A stretch of 62,455 bases of DNA. Origin: an uncultured Parabacteroides sp. (GTDB lineage Bacteria > Bacteroidota > Bacteroidia > Bacteroidales > Tannerellaceae). The notes under the pieces are model-generated. The model was given only the letters and a program-made list of their open reading frames with translations, did not search any database and had not been told where the DNA came from. Position numbers and translations under genes: made by a program. Shown in pieces: positions 35,135-43,487 of the stretch. The number at the start of each line of letters is the position of its first letter. Position 1 is the stretch's first letter. Location of the stretch: assembly GCF_947855115.1 (NCBI RefSeq), contig NZ_CANTZW010000027.1, positions 1 through 62,455 on the forward strand. Direction: 5' to 3'.

Positions 35135-36442
35135 ATGAAGCAAGATCTGATTGTTATCTTGGATTTAGGTAGTCATGAGAATACGGTGTTGGCTCGCGCT
35201 ATTCGTGCATTAGGCGTTTATAGTGAGATTTATCCACATGACATTACGGTTGAGGAATTCAAAGCCTTACCCAATGTGAAAGGTATCATTATCAATGGAG
35301 GGCCTAATCATGTCATTGACGGTGTCGCTATCGACGTGAATCCGGGTATTTATGAGATGGGGATCCCTGTAATGGCCGCAGGGCATGATAAGGCTTTGTG
35401 CGAGGTTAAATTGCCGGAATTTACAAATGATGTCGAAGCGATCAAGAGTGCGGTTAAGTCTTTCGTGTTCGATACTTGTAAAGCTGAGGCTAACTGGAAT
35501 ATGACGAATTTCGTCAATGACCAGGTTGAGTTGGTAAAGCGTCAGGTAGGCGATAAGAAAGTGCTGTTGGCTCTATCTGGAGGTGTCGATAGTTCTGTGG
35601 TAGCTGCTTTACTTTTGAGAGCGATCGGTGATAAACTGGTTTGTGTACACGTGAACCACGGCTTGATGCGTAAGGGAGAGTCTGAGGATGTCGTAGAGGT
35701 TTTCAAGAATCAATTGAATGCCAATTTGATATATGTAGATGCTACAGATCGTTTCTTGAATAAATTGGCTAACGTGGAAGATCCGGAGCAAAAACGCAAG
35801 ATTATCGGAGGTGAGTTTATCCGTGTATTCGAGGAAGAAGCTCGTAAATTAGATGGAATAGATTTCTTGGCGCAAGGTACGATTTATCCGGATATCGTGG
35901 AGAGTGGTACAAAGACGGCTAAGATGGTAAAATCCCATCATAATGTAGGTGGTCTGCCCGAGGACTTGCAATTTGCGTTGGTTGAGCCTTTGCGCCAATT
36001 ATTCAAAGACGAGGTTCGTGCTTGCGGAGTAGAATTGGGATTACCTTACGATATGGTTTATCGCCAGCCGTTCCCGGGCCCGGGCTTAGGGGTTCGTTGC
36101 TTGGGAGCTATCACTCGAGACCGTTTGGAAGCGGTACGTGAGTCGGATGCTATCTTACGTGAGGAGTTCAAGAACGCCGGATTGGATAAGAAGGTATGGC
36201 AATACTTTACGGTAGTGCCCGACTTTAAGTCAGTTGGCGTGCGCGATAATGCCCGTTCTTTCGAATGGCCCGTGATTATCCGTGCCGTCAATACGGTAGA
36301 TGCCATGACCGCTACGATCGAGCCGGTTGATTGGCCTATCTTGATGAAGATCACGGATCGTATCTTGAAAGAAGTGAAAAACGTGAACCGTGTATGCTAT
36401 GATATGTCCCCGAAACCCAACGCGACAATTGAGTGGGAGTAA
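35135..36442 (+). CDS. GMP-synthase paralogue with degenerate glutaminase domain
   Basis: Protein of 435 residues, about 70 shorter than GuaA. The N-terminal domain keeps the fold start (VILDLGSHENTVLARAI) and NGGPNHVIDG. The nucleophile Cys is replaced (IPVMAAGHD; Gly83 at the Cys position), and the part that should carry the His-Glu pair is deleted. The synthetase half is complete, with [32 protein letters not shown] and [12 protein letters not shown]. It ends KPNATIEWE. It may use free ammonia, or ammonia made by another subunit. It has its own promoter and terminator, so it is probably expressed. Confidence 0.88.
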   Translation: MKQDLIVILDLGSHENTVLARAIRALGVYSEIYPHDITVEEFKALPNVKGIIINGGPNHVIDGVAIDVNPGIYEMGIPVMAAGHDKALCEVKLPEFTNDVEAIKSAVKSFVFDTCKAEANWNMTNFVNDQVELVKRQVGDKKVLLALSGGVDSSVVAALLLRAIGDKLVCVHVNHGLMRKGESEDVVEVFKNQLNANLIYVDATDRFLNKLANVEDPEQKRKIIGGEFIRVFEEEARKLDGIDFLAQGTIYPDIVESGTKTAKMVKSHHNVGGLPEDLQFALVEPLRQLFKDEVRACGVELGLPYDMVYRQPFPGPGLGVRCLGAITRDRLEAVRESDAILREEFKNAGLDKKVWQYFTVVPDFKSVGVRDNARSFEWPVIIRAVNTVDAMTATIEPVDWPILMKITDRILKEVKNVNRVCYDMSPKPNATIEWE

Positions 36443-36467
36443 TTAGATTACTTGTTTGACGTGATAT

Positions 36468-36504
36468 AAAAAGGCCCGGTGACTTATCAATGTCCCGGGC
36501 TTTT
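36468..36504. terminator. bidirectional terminator
   Basis: GCCCGG (36474-36479) pairs with CCGGGC (36495-36500). It is flanked by an A run on the left and a T run on the right, so it serves both the + strand gene and the converging gene at 36532. Confidence 0.8.
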
Positions 36505-36531
36505 CATTTCTATATTTGCGAATCGAGAAAA

Positions 36532-37269
36532 CTATTTTAGTTCACGAATCTTGATATTACGGAACCAGATCGGATAACCATGATCTTGTAGGCCGATATA
36601 ACCCTCTTTAGAGATCCCTTCAGTAAATCCCGGGAAATCTTTGAATTTACTGTTGGCTACCAAATCGTCCCACTCCTTGCTCCATAAAGTATATTCTACT
36701 ACTTTTTTCCCGTTTTGAGTATGAGTTACCTTTCCATCTTTTACACGGATTACAATCGTATTCCACTCTCCGGCTGGATTAACTGTTTTCGGGTCAGCGG
36801 GAAGCATATCGTATAAAGAACCTGCTAGGTGATTCGCTAGTTTGTTGTCGGTCGCGTCCACGTTATCTAGTACCTGCACTTCGGGAGCGGCGTAATAAAT
36901 GGGTTTACCTGGTACTTCACGTACATAATAGAAGATACCGGAATTTCCCATCTTACTGGCTTTCCAGTCTACGGAAAGTTCAAAGTTCTTGAATTTCTTA
37001 TTTTGGTAAAGGATATCTCCATTAGCTCCTTGGCCCGGCTTTTTACCTTCACCTGTAAATACTTTCATGGCATTGTCCTCTATTACCCAGTTAGCTGGCA
37101 TAGCGGTACCATTACATTGACGCCATCCGGAGAAATCTTTTCCGTTGAATAATAATTCCCAACCTTCTTTTTTCTCTTTATCTGTCAATGTGTTCGGTTT
37201 TTGCGCAAAACAGGGGACAGCTATAGCCATAGCTGAAAGAATCAAGAATGATTTGAACAACTTTTTCAT
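36532..37269 (-). CDS. secreted DUF1080 (concanavalin-like) protein
   Basis: Protein of 245 residues with a Sec signal peptide (MKKLFKSFLILSAMAIAVPCFA, then Q). The DUF1080 pattern is clear: GWELLFNGKDFSGWR, NGDILYQNKKFKNFELSVDWK, NSGIFYYVRE and the end GYIGLQDHGYPIWFRNIKIREL. The family has a jelly-roll fold; some members are 3-keto-glycoside hydrolases. Probably periplasmic or surface-located and active on glycans. A promoter box lies at 37309-37316. Confidence 0.88.
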   Translation of the reverse strand: MKKLFKSFLILSAMAIAVPCFAQKPNTLTDKEKKEGWELLFNGKDFSGWRQCNGTAMPANWVIEDNAMKVFTGEGKKPGQGANGDILYQNKKFKNFELSVDWKASKMGNSGIFYYVREVPGKPIYYAAPEVQVLDNVDATDNKLANHLAGSLYDMLPADPKTVNPAGEWNTIVIRVKDGKVTHTQNGKKVVEYTLWSKEWDDLVANSKFKDFPGFTEGISKEGYIGLQDHGYPIWFRNIKIRELK

Positions 37270-37308
37270 GTTACTTAATTTATTAGATTAGACTTGTTAA
37301 TATCATTA

Positions 37309-37316
37309 CAAATGTA
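37309..37316 (-). promoter_or_regulatory. promoter -7 box for the DUF1080 gene
   Basis: Minus-strand TACATTTG, 40 bp before the start codon. Confidence 0.5.
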
Positions 37317-37354
37317 GTAATTATTTATGAATAAATCCGAAGACATTTTTTCTC

Positions 37355-38071
37355 TTATTTGTTATCCGGATTGTCTTGATTTAATACGTGAATCGTATGG
37401 CAAGCGACTAACGCTGCCGTTTCCGTACGTAATCGGCTTTTTCCCAAAGAGATTGGCTCAAAACCTTTCTCTTGGGCTTGTTTGATTTCTTCAGGGCTGA
37501 AATCTCCTTCCGGTCCAATGAGGATTAAGGCGTTCTCTCCCGGCCGATAAATATGTTTCAACAATGGTTTCTCGCCTTCTTCACAATGGGCGATAAATTT
37601 ACGGCCTTCAAAAGGAGTAGCTATAAATCTCTTGAAATCTGTCATGCCTTCCAATACCGGCAGGGTCGCTTTCTGGGATTGTTTCATGGCGCTGACCAAT
37701 ATCTTCTCCAACCGAGCCAGCTTGACCTCTTTACGCTCCGAAAAACGGCAATTCAAACAAGTGATAGCGTTGATGCCTATTTCTGTCGCTTTTTCTATGA
37801 ACCACTCCATCCGGTCTATGTTCTTGGTAGGAGCTACGGCTATATGAAGCTTGAAGTTCCAAAGATCGGGTTGTTTCCAATTCTCCAGGATGGTTACCTC
37901 ACAGTGCTTAGGGTGTGCCCGGTTGATAGACGCTTTATAAAAAGAACCTAGTCCATCCGTCAATACGATCTCGTCACCTTCGCCTAAGCGAAGTACCCGG
38001 ATGCAATGTCCCGCTTCTTCTTCCGGCAACTCCGGATTTGTTGCGATGTCGGGTGTGTAAAATATCTGCAT
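37355..38071 (-). CDS. rsmE: 16S rRNA m3U1498 methyltransferase RsmE
   Basis: SPOUT methyltransferase of 238 residues. It shows HCIRVLRLGEGDEIVLTDG (PUA-like part), EWFIEKATEIG, MKQSQKATLPVLEG, LIGPEGDFSPEEI and the knot region SLGKSRLRTETAAL. I start at the ATG at 38071 (MQIFYTPD), because the longer frame would use TTG. Last gene of the BFN-transporter-rsmE run. Confidence 0.95.
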   Translation of the reverse strand: MQIFYTPDIATNPELPEEEAGHCIRVLRLGEGDEIVLTDGLGSFYKASINRAHPKHCEVTILENWKQPDLWNFKLHIAVAPTKNIDRMEWFIEKATEIGINAITCLNCRFSERKEVKLARLEKILVSAMKQSQKATLPVLEGMTDFKRFIATPFEGRKFIAHCEEGEKPLLKHIYRPGENALILIGPEGDFSPEEIKQAQEKGFEPISLGKSRLRTETAALVACHTIHVLNQDNPDNK

Positions 38072-38099
38072 ATTAGTTCTCAATTATCAAATCTCTATA

Positions 38100-39416
38100 T
38101 TATCCGAGGATCATACCAATTATAGTAGCCGACAACACGGATACCAAAGCTCCACCAATCATGGCTGGTACACCGATACGTGAAATTAATCCTCGTTTTT
38201 CGGGGGCCAATACGCCCAATCCTCCTAGTAAGATACCGATAGACGAGATATTAGCGAAGCCACAAAGGATATAGGTAGACATCAAGATTGATTTCTCATA
38301 CATAAATAATCCAGCGTCTTTCCATTGTTGCAACTGAAAGTAAGCTACAAATTCATTCAATATAGTTTTTTGCCCTAATAAAGAACCTACCAGCATGATA
38401 TCTTGGCTGGGAACCCCTATCAACCACATGAAAGGAGAGGTGATTACGCCCAATATAAATTGAAAGGTCAGGCCTTGGGCCTTGCCTTCCGTAATCTTCA
38501 CGATCCAGTCGTTCAACCCTGTATAACGCCCTATTATACCCTCTGTAATGTAATTTGCCAATGCGACAAGGGATATGAATACCAATAACATCGCGGCGAT
38601 GTTTGTCATTAATTTTACACCGGTGACCGTACCGGATGAGATGGCATCTAGGATATTCGAGTTTTCCTTTTCCTTACCGGAGATAACAGCCTGATCCTTG
38701 GCTTCTTCCGTTTGCGGACAAAGCATCTTCGCTAAAACGATCGAACCCGGTACGGCCATCACGGAAGCCGAGAGCAAGTGAGTGGCAAATAAAACTTTAG
38801 CCGCCGGGTCTGTTCCTCCCAGCATACCGATGTAAGTACCCATCACAGAACCGGCGATCGTGCCCATACCAGACACCATAACTAGAAATATCTCCGAGCG
38901 ATTCATTGTCGGCAAATAGTTCTTGATCAACACCGGCGATTCCGTCATTCCCATAAAAATATTTCCGGCGGCCACTAATCCTTCCGATCCGGATATATTC
39001 ATGAATTTACGTAATACCCACGCAAAGGCTCCAACTACTTTCTGGATGATCCCCCAATGATAAAACATGGAAACCAAGGCTGAGAAAAATATGACGATCG
39101 GCAGTGAATGAAGCAAAAAGCTGAATCTGGCTGCTTTAGAGGCATATGGACCTAGTAGGAAGGTAAGGCCGGCATCTGTGAAGTCCATTAGCTTGACAAA
39201 GATCTTGCCACATCCTTCCAGTAGGCTTCCGACGAACGGTACGTACAAAACGGCCAAGGCGAATACTATTTGCATAAACAAGCCTCCACCTACTAATTTC
39301 CAATCGATCCGTTTACGGTCATAGCTCATCGCATATGCGATTCCTAAAACCGTGATGATACCCAGCAGACCTCTTAAAAATGAGATTAGTCCGAATCCCC
39401 CTTGTTCTCCGATCAT
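38100..39416 (-). CDS. concentrative nucleoside transporter (NupC/CNT family)
   Basis: Inner-membrane protein of 438 residues with about 10-12 helices. CNT signatures are GSEGLVAAGNIFMGMTESPVLIKNYL and SGMGTIAGSVMGTYIGMLG, and later ILCGFANISSIGILLGGLG. It imports nucleosides with Na+ or H+. Its ATG overlaps the stop of the preceding gene (ATGA), so translation is coupled. Confidence 0.92.
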   Translation of the reverse strand: MIGEQGGFGLISFLRGLLGIITVLGIAYAMSYDRKRIDWKLVGGGLFMQIVFALAVLYVPFVGSLLEGCGKIFVKLMDFTDAGLTFLLGPYASKAARFSFLLHSLPIVIFFSALVSMFYHWGIIQKVVGAFAWVLRKFMNISGSEGLVAAGNIFMGMTESPVLIKNYLPTMNRSEIFLVMVSGMGTIAGSVMGTYIGMLGGTDPAAKVLFATHLLSASVMAVPGSIVLAKMLCPQTEEAKDQAVISGKEKENSNILDAISSGTVTGVKLMTNIAAMLLVFISLVALANYITEGIIGRYTGLNDWIVKITEGKAQGLTFQFILGVITSPFMWLIGVPSQDIMLVGSLLGQKTILNEFVAYFQLQQWKDAGLFMYEKSILMSTYILCGFANISSIGILLGGLGVLAPEKRGLISRIGVPAMIGGALVSVLSATIIGMILG

Positions 39417-40054
39417 TTGTTGGTGTCCTCCTCTTCTTCTCGACGGCGTAACTCGTCTTTATACATTTTTGCGTATTCGTAATTTTCGTCCGCTATAGCG
39501 TCTTCCAATCGCTCGTTTATTTCTTGGGTATCCAATAGGCTCAGCCATTTCTTTAACAAGGCTTCGTCTTTGATATCTTCCGGTTCTAATTCCAGCAGGT
39601 CATTCTCTTCATCCGGTTCGTCAGCGGGGATAGACAGTGTGTCTTCCAGTACGACACCGCATTCTTTTACAATTTCTTCGGAGGTGAAGATATCGCAACG
39701 TACCCGGAGTGCTATGGCTATAGCGTCGGAAGTGCGAGAGTCCAGCTTTATCGTGCGCTCTCCATCACTGAATTCTAGCTCGGAGTAAAATACGCCATCT
39801 TCGAATTTATATATATATACTTCTTTTAGAATGACATTGAACGCTTGCGCAAAGATGGCGAATAAATCGTGTGTTAATGGGCGAGGTGGTACGATATGTT
39901 CCAGAGCGATCGCTATAGATTGTGCTTCAGCGGTTCCGACGATGATTGGGATTCGTCGAGGGCCATTTTCCTCTGCCAAAATTAGTGCATAGGCTCCGGA
40001 CTGAATTTGACTATTCGCTAACCCTTGAACCCTTAATTTTATTCTTGTACTCAC
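39413..40054 (-). CDS. BFN/DUF151-domain protein with UVR-like tail
   Basis: Protein of 213 residues. The DUF151 (bifunctional nuclease) domain covers about 1-130, with RRIPIIVGTAEAQSIAIALE and LDSRTSDAIAIALRV. An acidic linker follows, and a C-terminal UVR-like helix pair (INERLEDAIADENYEYAKMYKDEL). No ATG fits. I use the GTG at 40054 (VSTRIKLRVQGL), because the promoter at 40085-40092 places it 30 bp downstream. Confidence 0.85.
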   Translation of the reverse strand: MSTRIKLRVQGLANSQIQSGAYALILAEENGPRRIPIIVGTAEAQSIAIALEHIVPPRPLTHDLFAIFAQAFNVILKEVYIYKFEDGVFYSELEFSDGERTIKLDSRTSDAIAIALRVRCDIFTSEEIVKECGVVLEDTLSIPADEPDEENDLLELEPEDIKDEALLKKWLSLLDTQEINERLEDAIADENYEYAKMYKDELRRREEEEDTNK

Positions 40055-40084
40055 AGATCTAAAATTTAAAATTGTACACAAAAG

Positions 40085-40092
40085 CAAAAGTA
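40085..40092 (-). promoter_or_regulatory. promoter -7 box for the BFN-nucleoside transporter-rsmE group
   Basis: Minus-strand TACTTTTG, a perfect TAnnTTTG, with TTCG about 21 bp upstream. It fixes the GTG start of the first gene. Confidence 0.6.
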
Positions 40093-40131
40093 ATATTATT
40101 TTCGGGATTATCGCGAATAAATATGATTAAT

Positions 40132-40163
40132 CAAAAAAAATGGCCATCCGTCACGGATGACCA
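40132..40163 (-). terminator. terminator of a very short transcript
   Basis: On the minus strand TGGTCATCCGT pairs with ACGGATGGCCA (one wobble pair), followed by eight T residues. Confidence 0.85.
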
Positions 40164-40202
40164 ATCTTCATTGCTAACCTTAAATCTAATACCATGAAAA
40201 AC
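40132..40202 (-). ncRNA. candidate 70-nt RNA with 14-codon ORF
   Basis: A TATATTTG promoter box (40209-40216) implies a transcript starting near 40202 that ends at the hairpin at 40132-40163. It holds an ATG-started ORF (40195-40151) encoding MVLDLRLAMKIGHP, whose TGA falls in the terminator loop region. Translation would therefore place a ribosome on the hairpin. It could be an attenuation leader or a small RNA. The next genes downstream (from 40054) also have their own promoter. I have a vague memory of similar sequence in other Bacteroidales but cannot name a family. Confidence 0.55.
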
Positions 40203-40208
40203 ACGGTG

Positions 40209-40216
40209 CAAATATA
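40209..40216 (-). promoter_or_regulatory. promoter -7 box of the short transcript
   Basis: Minus-strand TATATTTG (TAnnTTTG). The rest of the gap, 40217-40403, shows nothing I can name. Confidence 0.55.
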
Positions 40217-40403
40217 TAGTATTATATGTTTTATAGCATAGCTATGCGGCATAAAATGCTATTTTGTTAGCATTATTTTAATAAAAGGCCACCTCGTTAA
40301 AGGGCAGTTAACAGTTATTGCTTGCTTTACCGTATCCCCTTCTGCCTTTTCTTTTATTCAGCCGGTACGTTTTTTGATGGGTTCCGGGATGGCTTGAGGG
40401 TAT

Positions 40404-41345
40404 TTATATGGATTTTGGTGATAAATGTCGTGATAGATATTTTTCAATATGTTGAATAGTTGCGTCTTTCAGTAAAACTATCTTTTCTTTGTTTAATAGA
40501 TATAATGTGGGTACTGTATTTAAATCGTAAATCTCGTCGTTTTTAAGCGAAACATTTTTGTCATATGAATTGATCCAGCTTTGGGGTATGGCTGGGATAT
40601 GCTCTTTCCATGCGTCTAAGTCTTCATCTGGATAGATGGCTAAAATTGTTAGTTTATTGTTTTCCAAAAGATCATTGATCAGGAAAGACGATTCCATTTG
40701 TCGGGTTGTCTCTTGACAAGCGTGGCAATCGGGGTTATAGAAAAATAATAATAGATAATCCGCTTTTATACTGTATAAATTCCTGCTTTGCCCGTTCGCT
40801 AGTGTATACGTGAAATCGGCTGCGGGAGTCCCGATTCTATTTTTTAAAACGAGCTTTAATAAAAGAGTGGGACGTATTTTTTCTACATCGCTTAAAGAGG
40901 AGGATTCGGTAAGATACTCCAAAACCGCAATATACATTTCTTCATTCCTCAAGGGAGAATCGGGGTCGTATAAATATTTCTCCATCATATCGGAAAAATA
41001 CTGGAACATAGTCTTATCTTGTTCCGCTTTTTTCATCATCGCTTTTATGGAAGATGACATTGTTTCGGATGACACGTAGTTCATCAGGTCTATGTAATTA
41101 GACAATGCCTGTTCTGTTACCTGAGGCTCGTGGATATAGGTCGTATCCTTGAAGTCGAACTTATCCCAATAGTGTTTCACTAGGTATTCGGCTCTTTCCT
41201 TCGGGTCTGTGATCGAGGTAGGGATAGAGATCATTTCAAAGGTAGGTGGCGTTATTTCGGATTCTCCCGTTTTGAGGGTAGATTGGCCACAGCATATGTT
41301 GACGGTTAACGTCAATAATAAAACATATAGATATCTCATATTCAT
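40404..41345 (-). CDS. secreted thioredoxin-like protein with DUF5106-type N domain
   Basis: Protein of 313 residues with a signal sequence (YLYVLLLTLTVNICCGQ; the Cys-Cys could make it a lipoprotein). An N-terminal helical region (about 45-180), with ERAEYLVKHYWDKFDF, matches DUF5106 proteins of Bacteroidales. The C-terminal thioredoxin fold has FFYNPDCHACQ and the cis-Pro loop NTVPTLYLL. It probably acts in periplasmic thiol chemistry. ATG at 41339 is an alternative start. Confidence 0.82.
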   Translation of the reverse strand: MNMRYLYVLLLTLTVNICCGQSTLKTGESEITPPTFEMISIPTSITDPKERAEYLVKHYWDKFDFKDTTYIHEPQVTEQALSNYIDLMNYVSSETMSSSIKAMMKKAEQDKTMFQYFSDMMEKYLYDPDSPLRNEEMYIAVLEYLTESSSLSDVEKIRPTLLLKLVLKNRIGTPAADFTYTLANGQSRNLYSIKADYLLLFFYNPDCHACQETTRQMESSFLINDLLENNKLTILAIYPDEDLDAWKEHIPAIPQSWINSYDKNVSLKNDEIYDLNTVPTLYLLNKEKIVLLKDATIQHIEKYLSRHLSPKSI

Positions 41346-41368
41346 TCATATATTTATACCTCAACCTG

Positions 41369-41376
41369 CAAATGTA
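41369..41376 (-). promoter_or_regulatory. promoter -7 box for the thioredoxin-like gene
   Basis: Minus-strand TACATTTG, 24 bp before the start. It is part of a divergent promoter pair with 41389-41396. Confidence 0.5.
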
Positions 41377-41388
41377 TAATATTATTTT

Positions 41389-41396
41389 TATCTTTG
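41389..41396 (+). promoter_or_regulatory. promoter -7 box for the LysR gene
   Basis: TATCTTTG, 30 bp before the ATG at 41427. Confidence 0.5.
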
Positions 41397-41426
41397 TTAA
41401 ATTAAAACGGTAAAAGGTAGAATATC

Positions 41427-42323
41427 ATGGATTTTCGATTAAAAGTATTTCATAGCGTGGCTTGTAACTTGAGTTTCACGAAAGCATCCCGGGAATTATT
41501 TATCAGCCAGCCCGCTATTAGCAAGCATATCCATGAACTGGAAGTTCAGTATAAGACCCCGCTTTTTGAACGTACCGGCAACCAAATCCGCTTGACTAGG
41601 GCGGGAGAATTGCTGTTGTCGCATACGCATGTCTTGCTAGCAGCCTACCGCCAACTTGATTTTGAGATGAATTTACTGACCAATAATTTCTCGGGAGAAT
41701 TAAGATTGGGAGCTAGCACCACGATCTCGCAATATGTTTTGCCGCCGGTATTGGCCTCTTTCCTCAAGAAGTTTCCGGATATTAAAGTATCTCTGCTTAA
41801 TGGGAATAGCCGGGATATCGAGCAGGCATTACGAGATGGTAAGATTACACTTGGTTTGGTGGAGGGTAATTCTCGTCAGAATACGATGCGTTATATTCCT
41901 TTTATGAGAGATGAGTTGGTCGTGGTGACTCGTACGAATGGCAAATTCGCTCATTATGATGAACTAACTTTAGAACAACTTTGTTCCTTGCCTGTGGTCC
42001 TTCGAGAGAATGGGTCCGGAACGTTGGAGGTTTTAGAGTCGGCTTTGGCGAATCATCAAATAAAGTTATCTCAGCTAAATGTATTATTGCAATTAGGAAG
42101 TACGGAGAGTATTAAGATGTTTTTAGAGAACACGGATGCTTTAGGTATTATCTCGATCCGTGCGGTAACCCGCGAATTGATGTCGGGCCAATTGAAAGTG
42201 ATTGATGTGGAGGACTTGACCGCCGAACGGGAATTCTTATTCGTCGAACCCCAAGGGCAAAACGGGGGGATCGAGGAGAGTTTTATCCGTTATACGGAGC
42301 AATATGGCTGGGTTATAACTTGA
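41427..42323 (+). CDS. LysR-family transcription regulator
   Basis: Protein of 298 residues. The N-terminal winged helix shows FHSVACNLSFTKASRELFISQPAISKHIHELE (described in parts: helix-turn-helix about residues 18-48). The effector domain starts near residue 90 (GELRLGASTTISQYVLPPVL). It resembles CysB/CbbR-type regulators that sit beside YeiH transporters, so regulation of the next gene is likely. LysR regulators usually also control themselves. Confidence 0.92.
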   Translation: MDFRLKVFHSVACNLSFTKASRELFISQPAISKHIHELEVQYKTPLFERTGNQIRLTRAGELLLSHTHVLLAAYRQLDFEMNLLTNNFSGELRLGASTTISQYVLPPVLASFLKKFPDIKVSLLNGNSRDIEQALRDGKITLGLVEGNSRQNTMRYIPFMRDELVVVTRTNGKFAHYDELTLEQLCSLPVVLRENGSGTLEVLESALANHQIKLSQLNVLLQLGSTESIKMFLENTDALGIISIRAVTRELMSGQLKVIDVEDLTAEREFLFVEPQGQNGGIEESFIRYTEQYGWVIT

Positions 42324-42348
42324 GGTTATTAACCATTCGATATAATGA

Positions 42349-42380
42349 TTGGCAGGATATTTAAATCTGTCGTACTTTCG
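42349..42380 (+). promoter_or_regulatory. promoter of the YeiH-type gene
   Basis: TTGG (42349-42352), 20 bp, TACTTTCG (42373-42380). This lies inside the upstream extension of the reading frame and so supports the ATG at 42414. Confidence 0.55.
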
Positions 42381-42413
42381 CGGCGTGAAATAAATGATAA
42401 AAAATTAAGAAGA

Positions 42414-43355
42414 ATGAACATGATCGAACAGATTCTGACGAAGTACAACAAGCCTCTATTTATCTTGCTTTTTATTTTGTGTCTAATGCCATTTATATCT
42501 CCGGCGGTAGCTTTGTTTCTAGGGCTGGCGTTCGCTATGACAGCCGGGCAACCTTTTCCGAAATTCAGTAAGAAAACCTCGAAATATTTATTACAGTTTT
42601 CTGTGGTAGGCTTGGGCTTTGGCATGAATCTGCATGAGTCGTTGCAGACCGGAAAAGACGGTATGGTCTTTACGGTTGTTTCCGTGGTAAGCGTGTTAAT
42701 TTTAGGTATGTACCTGGGGAAACGGTTAATGATGGACCGGAAGACTGCTTATCTGATCTCGGCTGGAACCGCTATTTGTGGAGGTAGTGCGATTGCCGCT
42801 GTCGCTCCAGTGGTGAAAGCGAATGACAATGAGATGTCTATGTCGTTGGGTACGATTTTTATCTTGAATGCGGTCGCCCTGTTTGTTTTCCCGCCGATCG
42901 GACATTTATTGGGAATGACGCAGGAACAATTCGGGATGTGGGCAGCTATTGCGATCCATGATACCAGCTCGGTTGTTGGCGCGGGAGCGGCATACGGAGA
43001 GAAAGCCTTGGAGATCGCTACCATGGTAAAGCTGACCCGGGCTTTGTGGATTATTCCTATAACGATTGCTACAATGTTCATTTTCAAACAGAAAGGCGCT
43101 AAGATCAGTATTCCTTGGTTTATCTTCTTTTTTATATTGGCTATGGTAGCGAATACGTTCCTGTCGATACCGGAAGTCGTTAGCGGTTCGTTGGTTTGGG
43201 CGGCGAAAAAGGGATTGACCGTCACATTGTTCTTGATTGGTGCCGGCCTGTCTCGTAAGGTTATCAAGCAAGTGGGAGTTCGTCCGATGGTACAAGGTAT
43301 TGTATTATGGATTTTTATAGGTCTGGCAAGCCTCGCTGTTATAATGATAATGTAA
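42414..43355 (+). CDS. YeiH/UPF0324-family membrane transporter
   Basis: Membrane protein of 313 residues with about 10 helices, from a family annotated as putative sulfate or sulfonate exporters. Typical blocks are PFISPAVALFLGLAFAMTAG, TAICGGSAIAAVAPVVKA, AIAIHDTSSVVGAGAAYG and KLTRALWIIPI. The ATG at 42420 is an alternative. It probably depends on the LysR regulator just upstream. Confidence 0.9.
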   Translation: MNMIEQILTKYNKPLFILLFILCLMPFISPAVALFLGLAFAMTAGQPFPKFSKKTSKYLLQFSVVGLGFGMNLHESLQTGKDGMVFTVVSVVSVLILGMYLGKRLMMDRKTAYLISAGTAICGGSAIAAVAPVVKANDNEMSMSLGTIFILNAVALFVFPPIGHLLGMTQEQFGMWAAIAIHDTSSVVGAGAAYGEKALEIATMVKLTRALWIIPITIATMFIFKQKGAKISIPWFIFFFILAMVANTFLSIPEVVSGSLVWAAKKGLTVTLFLIGAGLSRKVIKQVGVRPMVQGIVLWIFIGLASLAVIMIM

Positions 43356-43379
43356 TTGTTTTTTATTACCTTCGCGCTT

Positions 43380-43480
43380 CAGTAGTTGACAGTTGGTAGT
43401 TGACAATTGACAGTTATAACGGATGTAACTATCATTGTCAACTATCAATTGTCAGTTCTCAACTATCAACTATCAACTAA
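43380..43480. repeat. inverted cluster of GTTGACA/TCAACTATCAA repeats
   Basis: Units such as GTTGACAGTTGGTAGTTGACAA on the left are answered by TTGTCAACTATCAATTGTCA and TCAACTATCAACTATCAAC on the right. It forms a large imperfect hairpin just before the PBP gene. It resembles intergenic repeats of Bacteroidales. Confidence 0.65.
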
Positions 43481-43487
43481 TAAGAGG

